Source: Alphaproteobacteria bacterium (lineage in GTDB: Bacteria; Pseudomonadota; Alphaproteobacteria; ATCC43930; CGMCC-115725). Taken from it: a stretch of DNA of 5,355 nt. The position numbers were made by a program, and so were the translations under genes. Location of the stretch: positions 1 through 5,355 of the forward strand of contig JASHUW010000111.1 in the NCBI GenBank assembly GCA_030039815.1, read 5' to 3'. The notes below the pieces were generated by a model. That model saw nothing but the letters and a program-made list of their open reading frames with translations. It was not told the origin of the DNA and made no database searches. Below are positions 1 to 5,355 of this stretch, piece by piece; the stretch's first letter is position 1, and each line of letters opens with the position of its first letter.

Positions 1-1658
1 CGCCAACGGTGACGGCCGCTGCCACGCCGTCGAGCCCGACCCCCACGCTGGTCGCGCAGCTGCCGGCCGCGCCCGGAACGCCGGCCGGCCCGCCGCCCGA
101 CTGCGTCGGGGTGAGCCCATACACCAACTACAAATGCCTCGACGCCTATCTCGGCGACGACATCTTCGGGCGTATGTGGAACTATTACAAACTTGAATGG
201 GGCCAGCCCGGACCGCCCACCGACCCCAACGCGGGGCCGACGCAAACCCCGGGCTTTCCGCGTATCCCGGGAACGGTGCCGCCGTTGGCCTACACCGATT
301 GGCCGACGGGTGCGATGGAAACCATCGGCGACACGGTTCCGAACGGCGCCGACTCGCCGTTTATGGTCGCGATCGCCAATACCAGTCTTGGCCAGTGGAT
401 GCAGGCCAACCACTTGCAGCTCTACGGCTGGATCAACGGCGGCTTCAATATCAGCAGCAATCAGCAACAGCCCGGCGGTAACGGGCCGATCGGCTATACC
501 TATACGCCGAACACCGCGCAGCTCGATCAGGCGGTGCTCTATCTCGACCGCTGGGTCGATACGGTGCAAACCGACCACTTCGACTGGGGCTTCCGGCTCT
601 CGGGCCTCTATGGCGAGAACTACCGCTACACCAACTCGTTTGGCATCGCGAGCTACCAGTTCAACGGCAAGAACAACATCTACGGCTACGACCCGGTGAT
701 GGAATACGCCGACTTTTATTGGCCGCAGCCGTTCAACCATCTAATTGAAGGGTTGGAAATCCGCGTCGGGCGGTACATCTCGATCCCCGATATCGAAGCC
801 CAGCTGGCGCCGAACAACCTGACCTATACCCACTCGCTGACCTATACCTGGGACAACTACACCAATACCGGTATCGTCGCCTCGTGGCAGATAACGCCTA
901 ATTTAATGATCCAGACGGGCATCACTGACGGCACCGAAACGCCAGTCTGGCACTGGGGCGACACGATCCCCAATTTGATGCCGGGCAACGCGCTGTACCC
1001 GGGAACCCGTTACGACAAAGACCCGGGTAATCAGCCATCCGCCACCTTTTGTGTGCAGTACAAGTGGAACAACGGCTGGGATACCTTGTACCCCTGCTTG
1101 GACGGCCTCAATGATGGCGCGTGGGGCTACAACAACCTTCAGTGGCACGGCTTCACCTACTACCACCGGTTCAACGATCAATGGCACAACGACTTCGAGA
1201 GCTATTATCTTTCGGAAAACAATGTGCCGAACCTGAACAATCCTCAGGCGTTGGCCATCTTCAACGGCGGTGGTACGCCATTCTCGCCGCAGAACGTGCC
1301 GTTCAATGGGCCGAACCTGGCGTATTGCAATACCAACAAGCTGACTTGCGACGCCCACTCGATCGGGGTACTCGACTACATCAACTACACGCCCGATCCG
1401 CTCAACAACTTCACCTGGCGCACCGAGTGGTACGACGACCCCAATGGGTGGCGTACCGGAACCGGCGGCCGCACGGAATATTTCGATATCGGCCTGAGCT
1501 GGCAGCACTGGTTCTCGCCGCAGATCGAAATCCGGCCGGAGATCACGTTCTGGCACTCGGTTGGTACGGCGGCGTTCAACGGTTACGGTATTGATGGCGT
1601 CGCGAACAACAAGAAGAACACGGCCGAGTTCGCGTCTGACCTGATCTTCCACTTCTAG
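1..1658 (+). CDS. Outer-membrane beta-barrel porin, Bbp2/OmpL-like (5' partial)
   Basis: Probably a pore-forming outer-membrane protein; its solute is unknown. The reading frame is open to the left edge. The first possible start in the window, GTG at 9, is followed by a Thr/Pro/Ala-rich stretch and not by a hydrophobic signal peptide, so the true start lies upstream. Numbering from that GTG, residues 6-30 are a Pro/Ala linker. Residues around 137-147 (LQLYGWINGGF) and 168-205 (LDQAVLYLDR, then DTVQTDHFDWGFR and LYGENYRY) resemble Bbp2-type porins. The remainder is rich in Tyr, Trp, Asn and Gly with alternating beta-strand patterns. The protein ends in FASDLIFHF, a terminal Phe typical of barrels assembled by the BAM machinery. 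Six cysteines fall in three close pairs (32/43, 348/363, 440/447), which may form loop disulfides. A terminator-like hairpin follows the stop. The family call rests on remembered motifs; the barrel call is firmer. Confidence 0.8.
   Translation, partial: PTVTAAATPSSPTPTLVAQLPAAPGTPAGPPPDCVGVSPYTNYKCLDAYLGDDIFGRMWNYYKLEWGQPGPPTDPNAGPTQTPGFPRIPGTVPPLAYTDWPTGAMETIGDTVPNGADSPFMVAIANTSLGQWMQANHLQLYGWINGGFNISSNQQQPGGNGPIGYTYTPNTAQLDQAVLYLDRWVDTVQTDHFDWGFRLSGLYGENYRYTNSFGIASYQFNGKNNIYGYDPVMEYADFYWPQPFNHLIEGLEIRVGRYISIPDIEAQLAPNNLTYTHSLTYTWDNYTNTGIVASWQITPNLMIQTGITDGTETPVWHWGDTIPNLMPGNALYPGTRYDKDPGNQPSATFCVQYKWNNGWDTLYPCLDGLNDGAWGYNNLQWHGFTYYHRFNDQWHNDFESYYLSENNVPNLNNPQALAIFNGGGTPFSPQNVPFNGPNLAYCNTNKLTCDAHSIGVLDYINYTPDPLNNFTWRTEWYDDPNGWRTGTGGRTEYFDIGLSWQHWFSPQIEIRPEITFWHSVGTAAFNGYGIDGVANNKKNTAEFASDLIFHF
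819..848 (+). repeat. Short in-frame direct repeat inside the porin gene
   Basis: The 12-mer CTGACCTATACC occurs at 819-830 and again at 837-848, an 18-base period in frame. It encodes LTYT twice (residues 271-274 and 277-280, within LTYTHSLTYTWD). Identical bases at both copies are more than the protein repeat requires, which suggests a small local duplication within a beta-strand. It could also be chance in a composition-biased gene. Confidence 0.5.
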
Positions 1659-1665
1659 CGCGAAT

Positions 1666-1703
1666 GGCGGCCGAAGCACGGTGCTTCGGCCGCCGATTTC
1701 TTC
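1666..1703 (+). terminator. Intrinsic terminator of the porin gene
   Basis: The left arm at 1666-1679 (GGCGGCCGAAGCAC) and the right arm at 1681-1694 (GTGCTTCGGCCGCC) are perfectly complementary over 14 bases with one central base. The innermost pairs would open to form the loop. The hairpin begins 8 bases after the porin stop codon and is followed by GATTTCTTC, a weak T-rich tail. The long GC-rich stem and its position fit a Rho-independent terminator. Because the tail is not a clean T-run, it could alternatively act mainly as a 3'-end stabiliser. It should separate porin transcription from the downstream genes at least partly. Confidence 0.8.
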
Positions 1704-1714
1704 ACGAGTGGCCG

Positions 1715-2185
1715 ATGGACATCTACCTCGACAGCGACGCGCACAGCGTCTACCCCCAGGTGCTGCATACGGCGCGGCGGCACGCGCTCGACCTCTATGT
1801 CGTCACCAAGGACTACCTGCCGGAAACGGCCAACGTTCACCTGATCCTGATGCAGGAAGGCCAGAAGAATGCCGGCGCGTGGATCGTCGGCAACATCGCG
1901 CGCGGCGACATCTGCGTCACCGCCGATGCCGGGCTGGCCTCGGGCTGCATGCTGCGCGGCGCGGTTGCTTTGTCACCGTCGGGACGGCAATGGAATGTCG
2001 CGGTTGCGAGCGAGAGTGCGCGCGGTGCGCCGGAAGCTTGGCCGGCAAACCTGCGCGGGCTGACCCAGCGTCTCGAAACGGCGATCCTGGCGAGCCGCGC
2101 TGCGGCCTCGCGTGGCGTATCGCTGGCCGGCGGACTCGCCTCTCCGGGGGCGCGGCCATCCTTGACCCGCGCGGTCGCCGGCTGA
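1715..2185 (+). CDS. Divergent YaiI/YqxD-family protein (DUF188, UPF0178)
   Basis: A 156-residue cytoplasmic protein with no signal peptide or membrane segment; its function is unknown. Members of this family have about 150 residues and are thought to adopt a PIN-nuclease-like fold. Matching parts are the N-terminal strand MDIYLDSDA (usual form roughly I-x-V-DADACP), a helix near 14-24, the strand LYVVTKD at 27-33, and the clearest block GDICVTADAGLA at 64-75 followed by a GA-x-ALSPSGR segment at 82-91. Deviations are strong. The Cys-Pro after DSDA is His-Ser, the central DAADxWI-like segment reads KNAGAWI (51-57), and the usual C-terminal RD-x3-LR and GGP blocks are not recognisable. It may have lost or changed activity. 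An in-frame ATG at 1664 is rejected because it sits at the base of the terminator hairpin and its extra 17 residues precede the family's normal N-terminus. The ribosome site (ACGAG near 1704-1708) is weak. Confidence 0.72.
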   Translation: MDIYLDSDAHSVYPQVLHTARRHALDLYVVTKDYLPETANVHLILMQEGQKNAGAWIVGNIARGDICVTADAGLASGCMLRGAVALSPSGRQWNVAVASESARGAPEAWPANLRGLTQRLETAILASRAAASRGVSLAGGLASPGARPSLTRAVAG

Positions 2186-2237
2186 TGCCTAAAATCCGGC
2201 AAAGGTTAAGGCGACACGCTCACCCGTAGTACGGCAA

Positions 2238-2264
2238 TAGACGTGCGAACGCTGTCAATAAAAT
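2238..2264 (+). promoter_or_regulatory. Possible sigma-70-like promoter
   Basis: TAAAAT at 2259-2264 matches five of six bases of the -10 consensus. TAGACG at 2238-2243 matches four of six of the -35 consensus, with a short 15-base spacer. If used, transcription would start near 2271 and give a leader of about 165 bases ahead of the adaptor gene. The -10 lies inside the TGTCA/TGACA inverted repeat, so a bound repressor would cover it. The match is weak, and alternative promoters closer to the gene cannot be excluded. Confidence 0.3.
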
Positions 2265-2304
2265 GACATTTTCCGCGGTGTAGCCGCAGACATGACAAAA
2301 TGTC
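2253..2304. promoter_or_regulatory. Operator-like cluster of inverted repeats
   Basis: Several symmetric elements overlap. TGTCA-ATAAAA-TGACA lies at 2253-2268, and AAAATG-A-CATTTT at 2260-2272. GACAT-GACAAA-ATGTC spans 2289-2304 and contains GACA-AAA-TGTC at 2294-2304. The first and third share an architecture: five-base arms containing the GACA core, separated by six A-rich bases. This looks like two sites for a dimeric regulator. In addition GACATTTT (2265-2272) and AAAATGTC (2297-2304) are perfectly complementary and enclose a GCGG/CCGC stem (2275-2278 with 2284-2287), so the transcript could fold into an interrupted hairpin. No regulator gene is present in the window to assign. Confidence 0.45.
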
Positions 2305-2419
2305 GCGCGGCGAATCCCGAACATCGAACGGGCATCAGCTGTCTGTCGCCGTAGCGAAAGCGTCATGTAAGGATGATGTCGTAAGCTGCCTGTGATTTTT
2401 ACTAGGGGGCAGACTTGGC

Positions 2420-2427
2420 AGGGGCGG
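2420..2427 (+). promoter_or_regulatory. Ribosome binding site of the RND adaptor gene
   Basis: AGGGGCGG lies seven bases before the ATG at 2435. It is the purine-rich, correctly spaced Shine-Dalgarno-like sequence that supports this start, which also gives the protein a well-formed positively charged N-terminus ahead of its membrane anchor. Confidence 0.6.
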
Positions 2428-2434
2428 ACAACCC

Positions 2435-3694
2435 ATGAATCCGTGGGCTTGGCTTGCGCCGCGTAGATCGCGGCTGGTCCGGCGATGCGCCGGCGGCGCG
2501 GCGGCCATTATCGCTATAGCGTTGGCGGTCTTCGTCATCGGGCCCCGGCTGGTGCAGCCGGTCGCCAGCCAGCCGGCGCCATCCCCGCAACTGCCGCCCG
2601 GCGAGTTCAAGCCGACCGAGGCGCAGTGGAAATCGCTGAAGATCGCCCCCGTCGCGACCGCCACCTTCCATTCCGACAGCATCACCGAAGGCAACATCGC
2701 GATCGACGACGACCTCAACACGCCGGTGTTCTCGCCCTATTCGGGCCATGTCGTGAGGCTCATCGCCAAGCTCGGCGATGGGGTCGAGCGGGGCGCGCCG
2801 CTCTTCGAGGTGGAGGCGACGGAATTCGTACAAACCGCCAACACGTTCATTTCCGCCGTGGGCACCGCGAAGACCGCGCAATCGCAGCTGAAGCAGGCCG
2901 AGATCAATGAAAAGCGCGCACACGAGCTTTATCTCGCCAATGGCGGCGCGCTCAAGGATTGGCAGCAGAGCCGGACCGACCTGGCGGCGGCGCAAAATGC
3001 CGTGCGCAGCGCCGAGATCGCCCTCGCCGCCGCGCGCAACCAGCTGCGCATCCTCGGCAAGAGCGATGCCGACATCGCCGCGCTCGAAGCCGCGCCGACC
3101 CAGCAGCTCGATCCGGTCGCGACGGTCTACGCGCCGATTTCCGGCACGATCACCCAGCGTCAAGTCTCGCGCGGCCAGAACATCCAGTCGATCTCGGCCG
3201 GCGCGAGCATCCCGGTCTACACGATCGGCGACCTCTCGACCGTCTGGCTGATCGCCAATGTGCGCGAGGAGGATGCGCCGTCGATGCGCGTCGGCGCGCC
3301 GGTCGAGGTGCGCGTGCCGGCCTTTCCCGGCCGCGTATTCAAGGCGAAGATTTCCTGGGTCGCTGCCTCGCTCGACCCCAACACCCACCGCCTGCCGGTG
3401 CGCGCCGATGTCGAAAACCCGGACGGCGCGCTCAAACCGATGATGTTCGCCAATTTCAGCATCACCACGGGCAAGGACTCGACCGCGCCCGCGGTGCCGG
3501 AGGCGGCGGTGGTCTACGAAGGCGATACGGTGCGTGTCTGGCTCGCCAAGGATGACAATACGCTGGCGATCCGCGAGGTGCGTATCGGCCGCATCCAGGA
3601 CGGGATGGTCGAGATTCTTTCCGGCCTGTCGCCGGGCGACAAGGTCGTCACCAGCGGGGCGTTGTTCATCGACCGCGCCGCGGCGACCGACTGA
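2435..3694 (+). CDS. RND efflux periplasmic adaptor subunit (membrane fusion protein, CzcB/HlyD-like)
   Basis: This protein links an inner-membrane RND pump to an outer-membrane channel. It has 419 residues, normal for the family. Residues 10-18 are Arg-rich and 19-40 form a hydrophobic anchor; Cys18 is not in a lipobox, so it is membrane-anchored and not a lipoprotein. The first lipoyl half is at about 97-128 (SPYSGHVVRLIAKLGDGVERG). A helical hairpin runs from about 132 to 220, with Ala/Gln/Glu heptad-like repeats. The second lipoyl half is at about 229-255 (YAPISGTITQRQVSRGQNI). The beta-barrel domain is at about 260-345, including the typical DPNTHRLPVRADVENPDG. A membrane-proximal domain at about 352-412 contains GLSPGDKVVTSGALFID. 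There is no Met- or His-rich N-terminal metal site like that of CusB. The pump gene follows after 12 bases, so the two are surely cotranscribed. Membership of the CzcB-like group is inferred from the partner gene. Confidence 0.92.
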   Translation: MNPWAWLAPRRSRLVRRCAGGAAAIIAIALAVFVIGPRLVQPVASQPAPSPQLPPGEFKPTEAQWKSLKIAPVATATFHSDSITEGNIAIDDDLNTPVFSPYSGHVVRLIAKLGDGVERGAPLFEVEATEFVQTANTFISAVGTAKTAQSQLKQAEINEKRAHELYLANGGALKDWQQSRTDLAAAQNAVRSAEIALAAARNQLRILGKSDADIAALEAAPTQQLDPVATVYAPISGTITQRQVSRGQNIQSISAGASIPVYTIGDLSTVWLIANVREEDAPSMRVGAPVEVRVPAFPGRVFKAKISWVAASLDPNTHRLPVRADVENPDGALKPMMFANFSITTGKDSTAPAVPEAAVVYEGDTVRVWLAKDDNTLAIREVRIGRIQDGMVEILSGLSPGDKVVTSGALFIDRAAATD

Positions 3695-3706
3695 GCAGCC
3701 CGGCCC

Positions 3707-5355
3707 ATGAACGCGCTCATCGCCTTTGCCGTCCGGCAACGCGTCCTCGTCGTCCTGCTCCTGCTGTTCGTGATGGCGGCCGGCGCTATCAGTTTCTTGC
3801 GGCTCAACATCGAGGCCTATCCCGATCCCGTCCCGCCGCTGGTCGAGGTCGTCACCCAAAGCTCCGGGCAATCGGCGGAGGAGATCGAGCGCTATATCAC
3901 CATCCCCATCGAAATTCAGATGGCGGGGATTCCCAACGTCACGGCGATCCGAACGATCTCGCTGTTCGGGCTTTCCGACGTGAAATTGCAGTTCACCTAC
4001 GACTTCACCTACGAGCAGGCCGAGCAGTGGGTGATCAACCGGCTGTCGCAGCTTCCCTCGCTGCCCAACGGCGCCATGCCGCAGATTTCACCGGAAAGCC
4101 CGATCGGCGAGGTCTATCGCTATCGCGTGGTCGGGCCGCCCGGCTACTCGGTGATGGATTTGAAGACGCTGCAGGATTGGGTGCTGGAGCGGCGGTTCAA
4201 GGCCGTGCCGGGGGTCATCGACGTCGCCGGCTGGGGCGGCAAGACCAAGACTTATGAGGTCACGGTCGACCTCGACAAGCTCATCGAGTACGGGCTCACC
4301 CTGCCGCAGGTGCTGCAAGTCCTCAACAACAGCAACATCAATGTCGGCGGCCAGACGGTCAATTTCGGCGAGCAAGCGGCGATCGTGCGCGGTGTCGGCC
4401 TCATCCGCTCGATGGATCAAATCCGCGACACGATGATCACCAGCACCAACGGGGTGCCGGTGCGGATCAGGGACATCGCCACGGTCAAGGTCGGCAACGA
4501 GCCGCGCCTCGGCATCGCCGGACAGGACAATGACGACGACATCGTCCAGGGCATCGTGCTCATGCGTCGCGGCGCCGAAAGCATGCCGACCATCCGCGGG
4601 ATCGAGGCCGAGGTCCAAAAGATCAACGGCGCCGACATCTTGCCGCCCGGTGTCCATATCGAGCGCATCTATGATCGCACCGACCTGATCAACGTCACGA
4701 CGCACACCGTGCTGCACAACATGATCACCGGGATCATCCTGATCTTCTTCGTGCAGTGGCTGTTTCTCGGCAATTTGCGCAGTGCGATCATCGTCTCGAC
4801 GACGATCCCCTTTGCGCTGTTCTTCGCGATCATCATCCTCACCTTGCGCGGCGAATCGGCGAATTTGCTGTCGGTCGGCGCGATCGATTTCGGCCTCATC
4901 GTCGATGCGACGGTGATCATGGTCGAAAATATCTTCCGGCGACTGTCGCAGCCGCCGGAAGAGCGCTTCGTGCGGTCCGTCTTGGTTCACCGGTCCCAGA
5001 CCGAAGCGAGCTTCCGCGGCAAGTTCGCGACGATCTTCAATTCCGCCGTCGAGGTGAACCAGGCGATCTTCTTCAGCGCCGCCATCATCATCGCCGGCTT
5101 CGTGCCGTTGTTCACGATGTCCGGGATCGAGGGGCACATCTTCGGCCCGATGGCGCGCACCTATGCCTACGCCATCGTCGGCGGGCTGATCGCGACCTTT
5201 ACCGTATCGCCGGCGCTGAGCGCGATCCTGCTGCCGGACAAGGTCGATGAAATCGAGACGATCGTCGTGCGCTGGCTGCGCCGCGCCTATCAGCCGGTGC
5301 TGCGCCGGGCGATCGCCAAACGCTGGGTTACGCTCGGCGTTGCGGCCGTTCTTCT
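3707..5355 (+). CDS. RND heavy-metal-efflux-type permease, CzcA/CusA-like (3' partial)
   Basis: Proton-driven inner-membrane export pump, probably trimeric, working with the adaptor upstream. The window holds 549 complete codons, roughly the first half of a protein usually about 1,030-1,050 residues long. TM1 is at about 13-31, followed by the family segment EAYPDPVPPLVEV (36-48) and SAEEIERYITIPIE. A periplasmic porter domain extends to about 335 and includes PGVIDVAGWGGKTKTYEV. TM2 is at about 339-355, TM3 at 361-380, TM4 at 386-408, TM5 at 453-470 and TM6 at 486-509; TM7 begins near 540. TM4 contains DFGLIVDATVIMVEN, with Asp394, Asp400 and Glu407 at the spacing of the CzcA proton-relay residues. 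The usual metal-pump motif has DGA where this protein has DAT. The periplasmic residues that define substrate lie in the missing half, so the metal, or even whether it is a metal, is undetermined. No strong ribosome site precedes the ATG, so translational coupling to the adaptor gene is likely. Confidence 0.92.
   Translation, partial: MNALIAFAVRQRVLVVLLLLFVMAAGAISFLRLNIEAYPDPVPPLVEVVTQSSGQSAEEIERYITIPIEIQMAGIPNVTAIRTISLFGLSDVKLQFTYDFTYEQAEQWVINRLSQLPSLPNGAMPQISPESPIGEVYRYRVVGPPGYSVMDLKTLQDWVLERRFKAVPGVIDVAGWGGKTKTYEVTVDLDKLIEYGLTLPQVLQVLNNSNINVGGQTVNFGEQAAIVRGVGLIRSMDQIRDTMITSTNGVPVRIRDIATVKVGNEPRLGIAGQDNDDDIVQGIVLMRRGAESMPTIRGIEAEVQKINGADILPPGVHIERIYDRTDLINVTTHTVLHNMITGIILIFFVQWLFLGNLRSAIIVSTTIPFALFFAIIILTLRGESANLLSVGAIDFGLIVDATVIMVENIFRRLSQPPEERFVRSVLVHRSQTEASFRGKFATIFNSAVEVNQAIFFSAAIIIAGFVPLFTMSGIEGHIFGPMARTYAYAIVGGLIATFTVSPALSAILLPDKVDEIETIVVRWLRRAYQPVLRRAIAKRWVTLGVAAVL

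Larger units (their letters stand above)
2186..2434. other. Non-coding intergenic region upstream of the exporter operon
   Basis: About 250 bases with no convincing gene on either strand. It is visibly more AT-rich than the flanking genes around 2253-2304. It contains ten copies of GACA or its complement TGTC (starting at 2213, 2253, 2265, 2289, 2294, 2301, 2340, 2344, 2377 and 2427), nested inverted repeats at 2253-2304, and the ribosome binding site of the adaptor gene at its right end. No clear Rho-independent terminator follows the DUF188 gene, so some read-through into the operon is possible. Confidence 0.6.

Noticed and set aside
9..11. GTG at base 9 as the true start of the porin
   Set aside because: No signal peptide follows it and the frame is open further upstream, so an outer-membrane protein cannot plausibly begin there.
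903..1679. Minus-strand open frame (258 codons) opposite the porin
   Set aside because: It overlaps a well-supported barrel gene and shows no motif, signal peptide or ribosome site. It also runs through the terminator hairpin.
2187..2212. Possible terminator after the DUF188-like gene (GCCT...AGGC, and GCCGG...CCGGC overlapping it)
   Set aside because: The stems are only 4-5 bases with large loops and no T-run, too weak to call.
1681..2229. Alternative + strand frame over the DUF188-like gene
   Set aside because: It is Arg-rich with no family match, whereas the chosen frame carries GDICVTAD and the N-terminal DSDA motif.
2385..2412. CTGCC/GGCAG inverted repeat flanking a T-run before the adaptor gene
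   Set aside because: A five-base stem with a loop of about 18 bases is easily due to chance, and the T-run is in the loop and not after the stem.
2402..3871. Long open frame on the minus strand (489 codons) opposite the adaptor gene
   Set aside because: It is the antisense shadow of a high-GC gene. The translation is dominated by Arg, Asp, Gly and His with no recognisable domain, while the + strand encodes a complete adaptor protein.
4088..5137. Long open frame on the minus strand (349 codons) opposite the pump gene
   Set aside because: The composition is Asp/Arg/His-rich and repetitive, as expected from the complement of hydrophobic codons, and the + strand clearly encodes an RND pump.
1..5355. 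Mobile elements, CRISPR arrays, tRNA or other RNA genes
   Set aside because: I saw no transposase, terminal repeats, regularly spaced repeats or tRNA-like cloverleaf anywhere in the window.

Overview
The window is GC-rich and fully coding on the + strand. Its codon use and protein families suggest a proteobacterium, most likely an alphaproteobacterium (Rhizobiales or Rhodospirillales type). That placement is inferred from general character; there is no rRNA or other phylogenetic marker here.

Layout: (1) Bases 1-1658 hold most of an outer-membrane beta-barrel protein of the Bbp2/OmpL-like porin type. Its signal peptide and true start lie upstream of the window. (2) A perfect 14-bp inverted repeat with a short T-rich tail (1666-1703) directly follows its stop codon and looks like an intrinsic terminator. 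(3) Bases 1715-2185 encode a divergent member of the YaiI/YqxD family (DUF188, UPF0178), in which several normally conserved acidic and Cys/Pro positions are changed. (4) Bases 2186-2434 are non-coding and carry a dense cluster of GACA/TGTC motifs and nested inverted repeats, the best candidate control region in the window. (5) Bases 2435-3694 encode an RND periplasmic adaptor (membrane fusion protein), followed after 12 bases by (6) an RND inner-membrane pump subunit of the heavy-metal-efflux (CzcA/CusA-like) type, starting at 3707 and cut by the window end after 549 codons.

The adaptor and pump form an evident operon for a proton-driven tripartite exporter. No TolC-type outer-membrane factor is visible; it may lie downstream or elsewhere. 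The pump's transmembrane helix 4 carries the three acidic residues expected for proton transfer in metal-exporting RND pumps, but in a variant motif (DFG-x3-DAT-x3-VEN), so its substrate cannot be named. The upstream porin is separated from the exporter by a terminator and another gene, so a shared function is only a hypothesis.

I found no mobile element, CRISPR array, RNA gene or clearly new system. The points most worth a second look are the operator-like intergenic region, the degenerate DUF188 protein, and the variant proton-relay motif.
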